Shown: positions 28,501 to 36,147 of the stretch, piece by piece
Numbering within the stretch: the stretch's first letter is position 1
Layout of the letters: every line of letters starts with the position of its first letter
Source: Hemicordylus capensis
Taxonomy: Eukaryota > Chordata > Lepidosauria > Squamata > Cordylidae
Assembly: GCF_027244095.1 (NCBI RefSeq)
Contig: NC_069671.1
Coordinates: 2,790,001 to 2,854,000 of the forward strand
Direction: 5' to 3'
Length of the DNA stretch: 64,000 bases
Position numbers and translations under genes: made by a program
The notes under the pieces: generated by a model
Told to the model about the DNA's origin: nothing
The model's database searches: none
What the model saw: the letters and a program-made list of their open reading frames with translations, nothing else

Positions 28501-30665
28501 AGTAGAGTAAGATCTCAGTCAGTGGCAGAGTTCGTGACAAAGAAGGCACTCTCTTAAGTACCCTGGACCCAAGCCGTTAAGGGCTTTATAGGTAATAACC
28601 TGCACTTTGTATTTTGCTTGGAAACCTATCAGCAGCCAGTGTACGTAGTCCTTTTTAAGATCCGTGTTCTGTGGTCTCTTCAGGACGCCCCCGAGACCAT
28701 TCTGCACCAGTGGCAGTTTCCAAATGGCTCACAAAGCTAGGCAGGGATCCGAGCAGGCGTGGAGGGAGGCCCGTGGCGGCCTGGGTTCTGCCACGGCGGC
28801 CCCTAGCCCCACTCCCTGCATCTGACATCAGACGTAGGAAGCACTCAGCCACGCCCCACATCTGACGTCCGATGCGGGGGCATGGTTTAGCTTCCAAATG
28901 CAGCACTGGCCGATCCAACTCCCCAATGGGACCACGTGGCCCCATTGGGGAGCTAAATCACGCCCCCCCACATCTGACATCACTCGCAGGGGGCGTGTCT
29001 GGGGCATGAGGCCTGGCGGCCCGGGTTCTTTGAACCCGCTTGCTCAATGGTGGCTCCGCCTCTGGACCCGAGTCCCCCACACGCCGAAGCGTTTGAAGAC
29101 TTGCTTGTCCCCGTCTCGTGCTCCGTGTGACGCTGCCTCTCTTTCGGCCTTCGCTCGACAGCTTTGAAACCCAGCAGACCCTGTCCGGCCCCCTGCTCAC
29201 GGCAGTGATGGGGGTGAAAGCCCAGCCAGGGGAGCGCCATTACTGGAAGCTTCTTCGATACCCCAACACCAAGCTGGAGCAGGGTGAGTACTGCTAGCTC
29301 AGCCGCACCCAGGAGAGGGGATGGCGCCCCCCGAGGCCGATGGGGGGTGGGCTGTGGGCATTGCTGCGGGGGAGAGGAATTCGTCAGCAGTGGTTTCTTC
29401 TGAGCCAGCCCAAGACCGCGCAGCGTCTCTGAATGTTCCCAATCTCTGTTGTGCGGGAGGCACAACATCGAGAGACACTCTTGTGCGGCTTCATTTGAAT
29501 GCAGCTCCTTTTTTATTTCAGTGGGTCTTCGGCAGGAAAACTTCCCAGTTTTTTGGTGTTTCAGTGGTTAAACCAGACATTTTCCAACTTGGGTCCCCGG
29601 ATGTTGTTGGACTACAACTCCCATCATCCACAGCCCTGATGGCCTTGGCTATTGCGGCTGGAGGTGATGGAAGCTATAGTCAAACAAGGTAAAAACATAA
29701 GAACAGCCCTGCTGGATCAAGCCCTAGGAAGCCCATCTAGTCCAGCATCCTGTTTCCCACAGTGGCCCACCAGATGCCTCTGGGGAGCCCACGGGCAAGA
29801 GGTGAGGGCAGGCCCACTCTCCTGCTTTTGCTCCCCTACAACTGGTACTCAGAGGCACCTCTGAGGCTGGAGGTGGCCTATAGTCACCAGACTAATAGCC
29901 ATTGATAGACCTGTCCTCCATGAATTTATCTAAATCCCTCTTAAAGCCATCCAGGCTGTTGGCTGTCAACACATCTTGTGGCAGAGAGTTCCATAGATTA
30001 ATTCTGCATGGTGTGAAAAAGTACTTCTGTTTGTTGGTCCTAAATTTCTTAGCAGTCAGTTTCATGGAATGGCCCCTGAAGTGTTATGAGAGAGGGAGAA
30101 AAATTTCTATCAGCTTATAGGTAGTTATAGGTAGTCCTGAAAAGCATAAGGACTAGACACTTTTTAAAAACAAAACTGAGATTCTTAGGAAGCTGTGCCC
30201 TATCACATTTTGCATTTCCCCCTGTGCTTTCACAGAATTGCAGTGCATACAATAAAACGCTTGTTTAACAAACAAGGGTATATATTTAACAAACAAGGGT
30301 TTTATTGTATGCACTGCAATTCTGTGAGATATATATATAAGTTTATACTGTTAATCTTAAATTGTATTATTAAATTAACATTAAAATATTAATACAATTT
30401 AAAACTTAATTGTTGTGTGGTTGTGTTTGTACATTTTCATACATATTCTGTAATCCACCCAGAGATGCAAATGGTAGGCAGTATAAAAAAACACAAAATA
30501 AAAATAAATTATGTATGCAGTTCTGGACTTAGCCAGAGAAAGACGCAGCTGGGACTGGTGTCTCTCCTCTCATCGTCTTGTGCTTTCCTTTTTCGTTTTC
30601 TAGGTATTGCAGACTACATCCCAGCAGACAGAGAATCCATCCTCTTAAAATTTGGCCCTTGGTAG
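19444..30665 (+). CDS. TCN2: TCN2 (transcobalamin 2), complete, 9 coding exons
   Basis: Secreted plasma carrier that binds cobalamin (vitamin B12) and delivers it to cells through the CD320 receptor. Exons 19444-19507, 20011-20200, 21531-21697, 22605-22766, 23209-23387, 24436-24616, 26433-26631, 29162-29283, 30604-30665 (1326 nt, 441 aa, one intact frame; human 427 aa, also nine exons). Residues 1 to about 20 form a signal peptide (FFLLHLLFASVQL). The alpha-barrel part carries SYYQYGLGVLALC and MAGLAFFCLGKS. The C-terminal beta domain carries YETQ-like FETQQTLSGP, YWKLLRYPNTKLEQGIADY and ends KFGPW. Six cysteines at 21, 114, 163, 206, 268 and 310 match the three disulfides of human TC. The family also includes intrinsic factor (CBLIF) and haptocorrin (TCN1), but synteny with PES1 and SLC35E4 and the GIADY tail fix it as TCN2. 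Confidence 0.96.
19600..19730. mobile_element. hAT palindrome
   Basis: GACTACAACTCCCATCATCC and its complement around AGCCAAAGGCCAGTGCAGTT; it merges at the right with a CR1 fragment. Confidence 0.68.
19735..19995 (+). mobile_element. CR1-like LINE fragment
   Basis: Starts in GATTCATGGAGGGCAGGTCT and ends GGCCTGATCCAGCAGGGCTG, 15 bases before the TCN2 exon 2 acceptor. Confidence 0.72.
20011..20200 (+). CDS. TCN2: TCN2 coding exon 2
   Basis: 190 nt. Encodes EIPGNHSNLIESLTKDLLRL and NPSVYLGLRLSANHSLERES, the first helices of the alpha domain. Acceptor TTTTTAAG/AAATCC, donor AGAAG/GTAGGA. NHS at the N-terminus and again in ANHS are possible N-glycosylation sites. Confidence 0.93.
20775..21165. 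repeat. Two repeat A copies joined tail to tail
   Basis: Forward copy 20775-21020 ends GAAGGGCGGTATAGAAATTG. An ATT/AAT run 21016-21060 follows, then a reverse copy from TTCCCTTCCAAAAATGGCTC to GAGCTCACAATGTAAG. TCN2 intron 2. Confidence 0.65.
21345..21440. mobile_element. hAT palindrome, type 2
   Basis: GACTACAACTCCCATAATTC to GGGGATTTTGGGGGTTGGAG; 90 bases left of TCN2 exon 3. Confidence 0.65.
21531..21697 (+). CDS. TCN2: TCN2 coding exon 3
   Basis: 167 nt. Encodes RASTLNAVSFQEQPNTGLLA then LYLLALRAACHNME and GRGLVTQLKLHLHKEKQQI. Cys114 is a disulfide cysteine. Acceptor TTTCTCAG/GGCC, donor ATCG/GTAAG. Confidence 0.94.
22110..22310. mobile_element. Two partial hAT palindromes
   Basis: A type 2 piece at 22110-22195 (GGCTATTGGCCGCTGTGGCT) and a type 3 arm at 22240-22310 (GACTACAACTCCCATCATCC). 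Confidence 0.6.
22605..22766 (+). CDS. TCN2: TCN2 coding exon 4
   Basis: 162 nt. Encodes PEDSSRPITSYYQYGLGVLA then LCVHNKQVDAHVIRKLLNAE. TSYYQYG.G.LALC is the family signature; Cys163 is a disulfide cysteine. The donor GTAAGA is followed within 30 bases by a composite SINE. Confidence 0.95.
22778..23075 (+). mobile_element. Composite 5S/tRNA SINE
   Basis: Complete: GCCGGTCTTGCGGTAGCC head, AGCTAAGCAGGGTCCGCCCT, GAATGGGAGAC, GGGGCCGCTCTGGGAAGAGC and CTGAGCTAGATGGACC. TCN2 intron 4, directly after the donor. Confidence 0.8.
23209..23387 (+). CDS. TCN2: TCN2 coding exon 5
   Basis: 179 nt. Encodes DTEAMAGLAFFCLGKSTFYS and NPDAFGNIYSSPLAVQ. DTxAMAGLAFxC and FGNxYSxPLA.Q are diagnostic of transcobalamins. 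Ends in phase 0; donor GTGAGG. Confidence 0.95.
23655..23735. repeat. Minisatellite of about 27 bp units
   Basis: Three units built on TGCATAATATGCAAATTAGG. The second and third contain ATGCAAAT, the octamer motif; the first has ATGTAAAT. TCN2 intron 5. Confidence 0.8.
23905..24030. mobile_element. hAT palindrome, type 1
   Basis: CAGTGTTCCTGGTAATGGGC to GGAATCACTGTTACAGGAAA. Confidence 0.7.
24187..24325. mobile_element. hAT palindrome, type 2
   Basis: CAGGCCTGCTCAAATTAATC to TGAACACCCCTGG; arms CTACAACTCCCATAATCCCC. Confidence 0.75.
24436..24616 (+). CDS. TCN2: TCN2 coding exon 6 (donor site is tandemly repeated)
   Basis: 181 nt from FLIAEGTSKDKPECSRAVGA through GSQLLPALNGRSYVDIASME to CKVET. 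Cys268 and Cys310 are disulfide cysteines. The donor ACAG/GTAGCG at 24617 is repeated at 24644 and 24671 in an in-frame 27-bp tandem array, so the 3' edge of this exon may vary by 9 or 18 codons. Confidence 0.92.
24609..24700 (+). repeat. 27-bp tandem minisatellite across the TCN2 exon 6 donor
   Basis: Three identical 27-bp units at 24609-24635, 24636-24662 and 24663-24689, then a partial fourth unit. Each begins GGAGACAGGTAGCGGGGAAG and contains a full splice donor. In the exon 6 frame each unit reads as nine sense codons (GSGEGCPET). Confidence 0.95.
24765..25060 (+). mobile_element. tRNA SINE split by about 130 bp of other sequence
   Basis: GGGGCCGTAGCTCAGTGGTA and GGTTCAAACCCGGG give A and B boxes. 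After CAGCATCTCCAGG, unrelated sequence runs to about 24985, then the usual tail resumes (CAGTCAGTGTAGACAG). Probably an insertion. Confidence 0.65.
25060..25280. mobile_element. hAT palindrome arms separated by other sequence
   Basis: GACTACAACTCCCATCATCC at 25079-25098 and ATGATGGGAGTCGTAGTCC at 25244-25262 with about 145 bp between. Confidence 0.5.
25450..25730 (+). repeat. Repeat A
   Basis: ACCCCTGCTAACTTGGCAAA, GAGCAGGGGGAGAGTATCTG, AAACCGCCCCGAGCCATTTT and a (GTT)n tail. Confidence 0.65.
25784..25819 (+). pseudogene. U6 snRNA fragment: first 36 nt, with target-site duplication
   Basis: It matches nucleotides 1-36 of vertebrate U6, starting GTGCTCGCTTCGGCAGCACA and ending AAATTGGAA, with no mismatch I can see. 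It is flanked by a perfect 11-bp direct repeat ATTATTAAGAA (25773-25783 and 25820-25830) and has no poly(A). This is the form of a tailless, 3'-truncated retropseudogene. Confidence 0.92.
25831..26330 (+). mobile_element. Non-LTR LINE, 3' end with ORF C-terminus
   Basis: Frame from about 25870 reads KEKQVKIIDIAVPGVSRIEE and KTQIIPVVIGALGAIPKQLE to TISQL-stop at 26113-26115. The DIAVPG...IPVVIGALGAIPKxLE tail is typical of LINE endonuclease-type C-termini; I lean to the R4/Dong clade. The 3' UTR with TCAATAACACCTGTCTGACT ends in an (ATATC)n-like run. A minus-strand copy of the same 3' end is at 60710-60800. Confidence 0.75.
26274..26325. repeat. (ATATC)n run at the end of the LINE
   Basis: TATCATATCATATCATATAT-type repeats, likely the LINE's own microsatellite tail. 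Confidence 0.8.
26433..26631 (+). CDS. TCN2: TCN2 coding exon 7
   Basis: 199 nt from G(T)GHLEVNSLPLEPGATGQGV to LLDVLKAAERGLKPF. It opens the beta domain. Acceptor TTGCTTCCAG/GCAC, donor AC/GTGAGA. Confidence 0.92.
26978..27100. mobile_element. hAT palindrome, type 3
   Basis: ATTCTCGAAACCTGGGCCCT to GGGAGCCACGTTGTGAGAAC. Confidence 0.72.
27603..27738. mobile_element. hAT palindrome, type 1 (CAGTGTTCCCT ends), with TSD
   Basis: 136 bp between perfect 8-bp duplications GATCTCAG (27595-27602 and 27739-27746). Ends CAGTGTTCCCT / AGGGAACAGTG. Arms pair over most of the element around GACTACAA(T/C)TCCCAT. Confidence 0.9.
27735..28235. repeat. Probable old LINE 3' fragment
   Basis: GATCTTTATTACAGTCATGG and GACCAGCATAAAGTACAGGG resemble CTTTATTACGGTCGTTGACC at 51596. 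No ORF. Confidence 0.4.
28240..28485 (-). mobile_element. BovB-tailed tRNA SINE, reverse
   Basis: GTTGGTGTCGATTCGTGGCG, GAATGCAGGAGGGGTTTCCC and AGCAGGGATTCGAACCGGCA. Confidence 0.78.
28660..29060. repeat. GC-rich repeat, unclassified, copy 1
   Basis: Contains CATCTGACATCA-type repeats and GGCGGCCCGGGTTCTTTGAA followed by CAATGGTGGCTCCGCC. The same phrases recur at 58800-58985. TCN2 intron 7. Confidence 0.55.
29162..29283 (+). CDS. TCN2: TCN2 coding exon 8
   Basis: 122 nt. Encodes TFETQQTLSGPLLTAVMGVK then AQPGERHYWKLLRYPNTKLE. It aligns with human TYETQASLSGPYLTSVMGKA and the FWQLLRDPNTPL segment, as I recall it. Donor AGG/GTGAGT. Confidence 0.94.
29570..29690. mobile_element. hAT palindrome, type 3, right arm degraded
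   Basis: TTGGGTCCCCGGATGTTGTT and GACTACAACTCCCATCATCC, then a CTATAGTCAAACAAG remnant. Confidence 0.62.
29695..30100 (-). mobile_element. CR1-like LINE 3' end
   Basis: AAGAACAGCCCTGCTGGATC through TGTGGCAGAGAGTTCCATAG to GTTTCATGGAATGGCC, reverse orientation, in TCN2 intron 8. Confidence 0.74.
30230..30327. repeat. 98-bp hairpin with 29-bp perfect arms
   Basis: Arm TCACAGAATTGCAGTGCATA...AAAC (30230-30258) is exactly complementary to 30299-30327. The loop contains TTAACAAACAAGGG twice. Confidence 0.9.
30604..30665 (+). CDS. TCN2: TCN2 coding exon 9 with stop
   Basis: 62 nt: GIADYIPADRESILLKFGPW then TAG at 30663-30665. GIADY plus a terminal aromatic residue is the usual end of the family. 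Confidence 0.94.
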
Positions 30666-31515
30666 AGAAAGCTCTAGTCACAGTCTCACCCTGTGCTGTT
30701 GGAAGATGTCGTGCAGAAGCTGCAAACGGTCCCTTTCCTGGTCTTTCAAGTTCTGCCACCTTTTCCTTCACTTACTGACACAACAGTCAATTCACATTTC
30801 TTCTCAATAAGCACACAAACTCTGCAGACGCTGGACCCTCAGAAAACCGATTGCTTAAGCCATGCATGAAAATGCAAGGACGCTACTGGACATATATGCA
30901 GACATGAACCAGCTTTGTTGATCTTGATTTTGGAATGAAACACCCCTGCAGGTCTGGTCAAGGATATTCTGTCACCCAGGTGGGACTGACTACCCAGTCC
31001 AGATGCCTTGCGGTTCTGCAGGTAGTGCTGGAGGTGGCCTATAGCCGTGTCTGGTGGCTATGGGCCACCTCCAGCCTCAGAGTCAAGATGCCACTAAATC
31101 CCAGTTGCAGGGGAGCAACAGCAGGAGAGAGAGGGGACATGCCTTCATCTCCTGCTTGTGGGCTTCCCGGAGGCATCTGGTGGGCCAGTGTGTGAAACAG
31201 GATGCTGGACTAGATGGGCCTTCTTGAGCCTGATCCAGCAGGGCTCTTCTTATATTTTAATGCAATTCCTTCAAGGCTGCAAAATCAAACTGGGGCCCAC
31301 TGTCGAATCGCACCCGTGATGCAGTGGTGCCCATAAAACCGTGCCATTTGGAGAGACCCCTTGATGTCCTCATGCAGTCAGGCTGGCCCTGAGCCACCAA
31401 CATTAGGTCTGGGTTTTGTGTTGTGGGGTGGGGAGAGGAATGCTCTGCGCTTTATAGTATGGCAAGACTGACCAAACAAGGGTGGATTCTTCAAATCCAG
31501 CAATAAAAAATGTGA
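30666..31515 (+). other. Likely TCN2 3' UTR
   Basis: Non-coding sequence after the TCN2 stop. It contains a CR1-like fragment (31010-31260). The first clear AATAAA is at 31502-31507 and another lies near 31597. Which one is used cannot be decided from sequence. Confidence 0.4.
31010..31260 (+). mobile_element. CR1-like LINE fragment
   Basis: GGCTATGGGCCACCTCCAGC and CAGGATGCTGGACTAGATGG, ending GATCCAGCAGGGCTCTTCTT. In the presumed TCN2 3' UTR. Confidence 0.72.
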
Positions 31516-31784
31516 ATTGTTCTCTCTCTCTCTTCCTTTTGGGCTGCTCTTCTCTTACGATGGCAATTATGGCTTGAGCTGCACCTCCTAGCAAACAATA
31601 AATCAGTTTGGGTGCACTTGGCTGGGTTTTTCTCACAGTGAATTGGTGCTTGATCTCTCCCGCCCTGCCCGTTCTAGTCTAAGGTTACAGTGAACCAATC
31701 CTGCACAAAAACAGAGGCAACAGGCACCAGTGATGAGACCCTTTAGGAAAGAGGAAAAAGAGAGAGAAAAGAACTTTAGGCAGC

Positions 31785-31890
31785 ACTCCTAGTAACAGGA
31801 ATCTCAGGTGTTGTTGACTGCAATTCCCATTGTCCCCAGTTGCAGCAGCCTTTGGCTGTGGATGATAGGAGTTGTAGTCAGCAATACAAT
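31785..31890. mobile_element. hAT palindrome, type 1
   Basis: GTAACAGGAATCTCAGGTGT to AGGAGTTGTAGTCAGCAA. Confidence 0.65.
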
Positions 31891-31919
31891 ACAACAAATA
31901 TTTATATGCTGCTTCTGAA

Positions 31920-32155
31920 CACCTTAAGTGGCGCAGTGGGGAAATGTTTGACTAACAAGCAGGAGGTTGCCAGTTTGAATCCCTGCTGGTACTATATCGG
32001 GCAGCAGTGATATAGGAAGATGCTGAAAGGCATCATCTCACACTGCGTGAGAGGAGGCAATGGTAAACCCCTCCTGTATTCTGCCAAAGACAACCACAGG
32101 GCTCTGGGGGTGCCAGGAGTTGGAATCGACTTGACAGCACACTTTACCTTTACTG
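31920..32155 (+). mobile_element. BovB-tailed tRNA SINE
   Basis: CCTTAAGTGGCGCAGTGGGG, CAGTTTGAATCCCTGCTGG, TATAGGAAGATGCTGAAAGG and GTTGGAATCGACTTGACAGC. Confidence 0.8.
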
Positions 32156-32159
32156 CTGC

Positions 32160-32525
32160 TTTGAGCAAAAAGTCCCCAAAGCAGTTTATGTAGATACAAA
32201 CAAATAAATGGGCTCCCTGTCCCCGAAGGGCGCACCATCTAAAAAAGAAACACATTTAAAACATTGTGGTTTTACATTGTCATATTTTAAATTTCTTGTT
32301 TTTGTTTTTAATTAATGTTTTAATGTTGGTTTTATCCTCTTGTAGACCGCCCAGAGACGTAAGTTTTGGGCGGTATGAAAATATGTAAAATAAAATAAGA
32401 GAGGCCACAGCCACAGGAAGGATGCTGTGCTGGGGATGGAGAGGGCCAGTTGCTCTCCCCCTGCTAAATACAAGAAAATCTCCCCACTTCAAAAAGGTGC
32501 CTCTTTGCTCAGTTAGCAGGGGAGG
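32160..32525 (-). repeat. Repeat A pieces with a LINE tail inserted
   Basis: CAAAGCAGTTTATGTAGATA and AAGGGCGCACCATCT, a forward LINE tail (GACCGCCCAGAGACGTAAGT, about 32280-32395), then repeat A resumes to TCTTTGCTCAGTTAGCAGGG. Confidence 0.55.
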
Positions 32526-32639
32526 TCAGCATGCATGCAACATCTAGTTACAGGGAGCACTGCCAGAGAGACGCTTTAAATATCTCCATGACCGACAGCT
32601 TGCAAGCTCCTCTCCCCAGCTTGGGGTGGGAAGGACACA

Positions 32640-33310
32640 GCTGCGTCACTGCCCGGCCGCTGCGCCCGGGCGCAGAAAGAAGGCGCGGTGTTTGCGCATT
32701 GCTTGTTGGGGCCGCGCTTCGACCCGCGGCTGCGCATAGGCAGCCGGGCGCGCGCAATCTCCCTCGCGGCCACGAGGGGGTGGCGGCGAGGCGGCTTTGG
32801 CAGCCTGCGCTTTTTGTGTGCCCCCCGCCCCCGCCGCTTTCCCCATTTAATTTGCAAGGCTGGGAGAAGCAGGAGGGCATCATCATCATCATCATTCCTC
32901 CATCGGCTGCTGCTCCTCCACACTTGCGGGTCCCCAGCGGCGCGCTGCTCCTTTGTGGTCTCGGTTTCCCTCCGCCGCCGGGTTGCAAGGAAGGGAGCGG
33001 AGCGGCTGGCCGCAGCCGGGAAGGGGCTGAGCATCGCTGGTGGCTGGTTCTGAGAGGTTGCTGCTGCTGCTGCTGCTGCTGTGCGGGAGGGATGCAAACG
33101 CCGCCGCCGCCGCCGCCGCGGGAAGGACGCGCCGCAGCCCGGCCCGAGCCGCGCGTCCCGGCTGGCTGCTGAGGCCAGGGAGGAGTCCAGCTTGGGCTAG
33201 CGGGAGAGCTGCCAGCCCGTGCAGGCAGCAGGAGCAAGGTGTCTGAGACGATGCCGCCTCCTCCCTGTTCCCCGCCCCCTTTGCACCTGCGGCTTGGGAA
33301 GGTAAGAGTC
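32640..33310 (+). promoter_or_regulatory. CpG island between TCN2 and SLC35E4
   Basis: Dense CpG sequence with GGCGGCGAGGCGG-type runs, a CATCAT run near 32880, a TGC trinucleotide run near 33060 and a CGC run near 33100. It is the most CpG-rich part of the window and probably a promoter. Long open frames on both strands here (for example 32548-33330 minus) look like composition artefacts with low-complexity Pro/Ala/Gly/Arg. It may drive SLC35E4, with a spliced 5' exon, or an unidentified transcript. Confidence 0.7.
33251..33301 (+). CDS. Possible first coding exon in the CpG island, gene unknown
   Basis: An ATG at 33251 opens 17 codons (MPPPPCSPPPLHLRLGK) that end on a consensus donor AAG/GTAAGAG. 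I do not recognise the peptide. It could equally be an untranslated 5' exon of SLC35E4. It ends in phase 0, so it cannot join directly in frame to the first synergin-like exon at 50288, which needs a phase-1 partner. Confidence 0.3.
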
Positions 33311-33469
33311 ACCTTGAGGGCATCGCGCACCCCACCCCCACCTGGCAGCGCCTGAGCCCTCGCCGCGGCCCCGCGGGGGGATTCCAGCCCAGAGGAGCGC
33401 GTTCAGACATGACGCTGCCCCCCCCCCCCGAGAATGACGCCATGGCGCACACGTGTGTGCTTGTTTGTT

Positions 33470-33570
33470 TGTTTACATTTAGATCCTGCTCTTCCTCCAA
33501 GGGGCCCAGACCGGTGTCCATGATTATTCTCACAACAACCCTGTGAGGTAGGCTGGAGAGAGAGAGAGAG
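33470..33570 (-). mobile_element. MIR-like SINE 3' part
   Basis: GATCCTGCTCTTCCTCCAAG to CACAACAACCCTGTGAGGTA in reverse orientation. Confidence 0.65.
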
Positions 33571-33743
33571 GCCTGAATTTTGTGTTTTAGACGATTGATG
33601 GTCCCATCCCCATAGGCAACTTCTCCTTTTGATGTGACTGTCATTGAGTGGCAAGCATGCATCGTGAACAGGTGTATTTCATTTATATCCCATTTTTCTA
33701 TGGTCAGATTGCACTCGGAGCAATGTGTGGTCAGAAAAATAAT

Positions 33744-33745
<2 letters not shown>

Positions 33746-33798
<53 letters not shown>
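33746..33798. repeat. (GA)n microsatellite
   Basis: About 26 units. Confidence 0.95.
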
Positions 33799-33800
<2 letters not shown>

Positions 33801-33879
33801 TTTTTAGATGTCGATACCAGAATGCATCTCTTTGAGCAGCTTAGTACTCTGGGGGGGAAAGGGAAACACTCTTTTTAAA

Positions 33880-34115
33880 ATATTTATTTATTTTTACAGC
33901 TATATCCCACTCTTCCTCCAAGGACCCCAGAGCAGTGTTCATGGTTATGTTTATATGCATGCGTGTTTCTATCCAGGTAGGCTAGGCTAAGAGAGAAGTG
34001 ACTGGCCCAGAGTCACCCCCAGCAAGTTTCATGGCTGAACGGGGATTTGAACTCGGGTCTCCCTGGTCCTAGTCCAACACTCTGATGTCTATACCACTGC
34101 AGCTCTCTCTAAAAA
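33880..34115 (-). mobile_element. MIR-like SINE
   Basis: TATATCCCACTCTTCCTCCA, CCAGAGTCACCCCCAGCAAG and GGATTTGAACTCGGGTCTCC, reverse orientation. Confidence 0.72.
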
Positions 34116-36147
34116 ACACCCTCTTAGGGCCCCATAGGTCTTACCCATAAGGTTCTTCTCACAGGGGGCCTCTCTCCAATTCCCTGCCTTTTCCTCCCCA
34201 CAAGAGGAATCCGACAATGCCTCGCATGGATGCCAGAGCCCAAAATCCAGACTCTCCTTCTCATCACATCCCCAAATAGACTCCCTTTAGCATCACCCCT
34301 TGGGTGGCAAAGTCCAGGTGAGAGAAGTCACTTCTCCCCCCTCCCCCCGCCTGCTTTATTGTTGTGTAAGTGAACATTTGGATCCAGGTCTCAGGCATGC
34401 AGACGCTTGTCAGGAAAACAGCAAGCTTTCTGAACCCTCGCTCCTAATTAGGCGAATTAGTTTCTCCCCTGCTTCTGTGTGATGTGTGTGCCTGCTATTA
34501 TCCGTCTTTAATTTCCCTTGGGCGGGTTCACTGGGATGTTGAAATCCATTTGAGAAGCCAACCCGGGCCTGAGAACCCGACGGCTGATTAAATTGCCCCC
34601 TATATGCTTCAGGGGCTGTCTTCTCAGGTAGAGATGAGAGCCCCCACATCCTTCTCAGTCATTGCTTCTGTGCATAGGGCAGAGGAGAACTTCATAGGAA
34701 TCCAGGAAGCTGCCATCTACGGAGTCAGACCCTTGGTCTCTCTAGCTCAGGATTGTCTTCACAGACTGGCAGCGGCTTCTCCAAGGTTGCAGGCAGGAAT
34801 CTCTCTCCCAGCCCTATCTTGGAGAGGCTGCCAGGGAGGGAACCTGGGACCTCCTGCCTGCAAAGCAGATGCCCTTCCACTGAGTCCCACTTATTTGTTA
34901 TTTATTTTTCTATGTAAAGTGTTTTGCAGACTTTTGTTGAAAAGCGGTATATAAGTAGTAGTAATCTAACAAAAAACCCCAACCCTAGGGCTCACATCTG
35001 TCTGTAACTCCAGTGCTCACCCCCGTGCACCCTCTGATCTGGAGACCCTTCTCTTCCCCCCCTAATCTGTGTGTGTGTGTGGGGGGGGAAATGCACTCTG
35101 TGCATGTTCAGAGACACTTCCAGCCCTTCCTTTTTTGTATGGTTCAGAGGAGCCCCTGGGACGAACTCCAACCCTGTCTAGTGTGGGTTTCCTTTCCTTT
35201 CTTTCTTTTTGGCTAGCCTCTCAGAGCGGTGATCCATCAAGGATGCTGAGACACACCCCTGTTTCTATGGCGACTGTTTGTTGAGGATGTTGCTGGCTGG
35301 TGCGGTTTCCCCTCTTTCTGTGTTCCATTCTGCACTTCTTCCCACAGGGACAAGCCCCCGATGAGTCGTTCTGGGCGCGCCCCTGCACCGCTCTGGCAGT
35401 CTGGCCTTGTTCCCTTTAAGGGCCCAGACACATGACCGGTTGCTGCTGCTGTTGTTGTTGTGGCTGTCAAGGGAGGAGCCTTCCAGCACCCGGCAAACCG
35501 GCACACTTTCCGTTTGCTTCTCTGCACTGCCTGGATTTCAGTCGCACGTGGCAGGAGCCAGCCGGCAGCAGCTACAGACTCTGCTCAGCCAATCCCAGGC
35601 AGACGGCAGGCCAGGAGCAGGAGCAGGAGCGCCCCACGGGGGGCACACGACCCCGGAGGCCCCTTGGGTCACGGCATCCTTTCCTCCGCCGATCAACATG
35701 GCATCTCCCGTGCCCAAAGCGATTGCTAGACCACTTCCGGACGCGGCTAATCCAGATCTCGGGAACCAAGACTCCGGAGTGCGTCCCAGCTAAAGGAGGT
35801 TCCGCTCAGTTTCCACGCTCTGATTTCACCTTCTCCAGTTCCAGATTTTGGCCGGCCTGCCAGCCAGCCAGCCGGGGGATCCTCACCAGGCGGAGGCTGG
35901 AAACCCGATCCTGGTGAGTCACTGGGAGTGACGCCTGGACGCCACTGACTCTTCTGTGGGCACTGAGGTCTGCCAGGAGAGAGTGAGTAAGGGGAAGAGA
36001 GCCTCTTGCAGCACTCAAGGGTCGGACTGCTGCTCTGAAGCCCCCCACCTCTCGTCTTTGGGCTCTGCTGGGAAGGGGCTCTGCCCCATGTGTGCCAGGC
36101 TGCCGTTCCCAATGTGCCTCCTCTCTCGGAGGAGAAATGAAGCCGCG
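34116..36147 (+). other. SLC35E4 5' region
   Basis: Apart from a reverse tRNA SINE (34700-34890), mostly unique sequence, becoming GC-richer after 35400. It probably contains the SLC35E4 promoter and 5' UTR. Open frames here (35407-35793, 35432-35917) have no recognised homology. Confidence 0.4.
34700..34890 (-). mobile_element. tRNA SINE, reverse
   Basis: CAGGAAGCTGCCATCTACGG, GAACCTGGGACCTCCTGCCT and CCTTCCACTGAGTC. Confidence 0.72.

Noticed and set aside
32548-33330. 260-codon open frame on the minus strand in the CpG island
   Set aside because: Low-complexity Gly/Ser/Pro/Gln/Arg composition, overlapping long frames on several other registers and no splice or homology support: a high-GC artefact.
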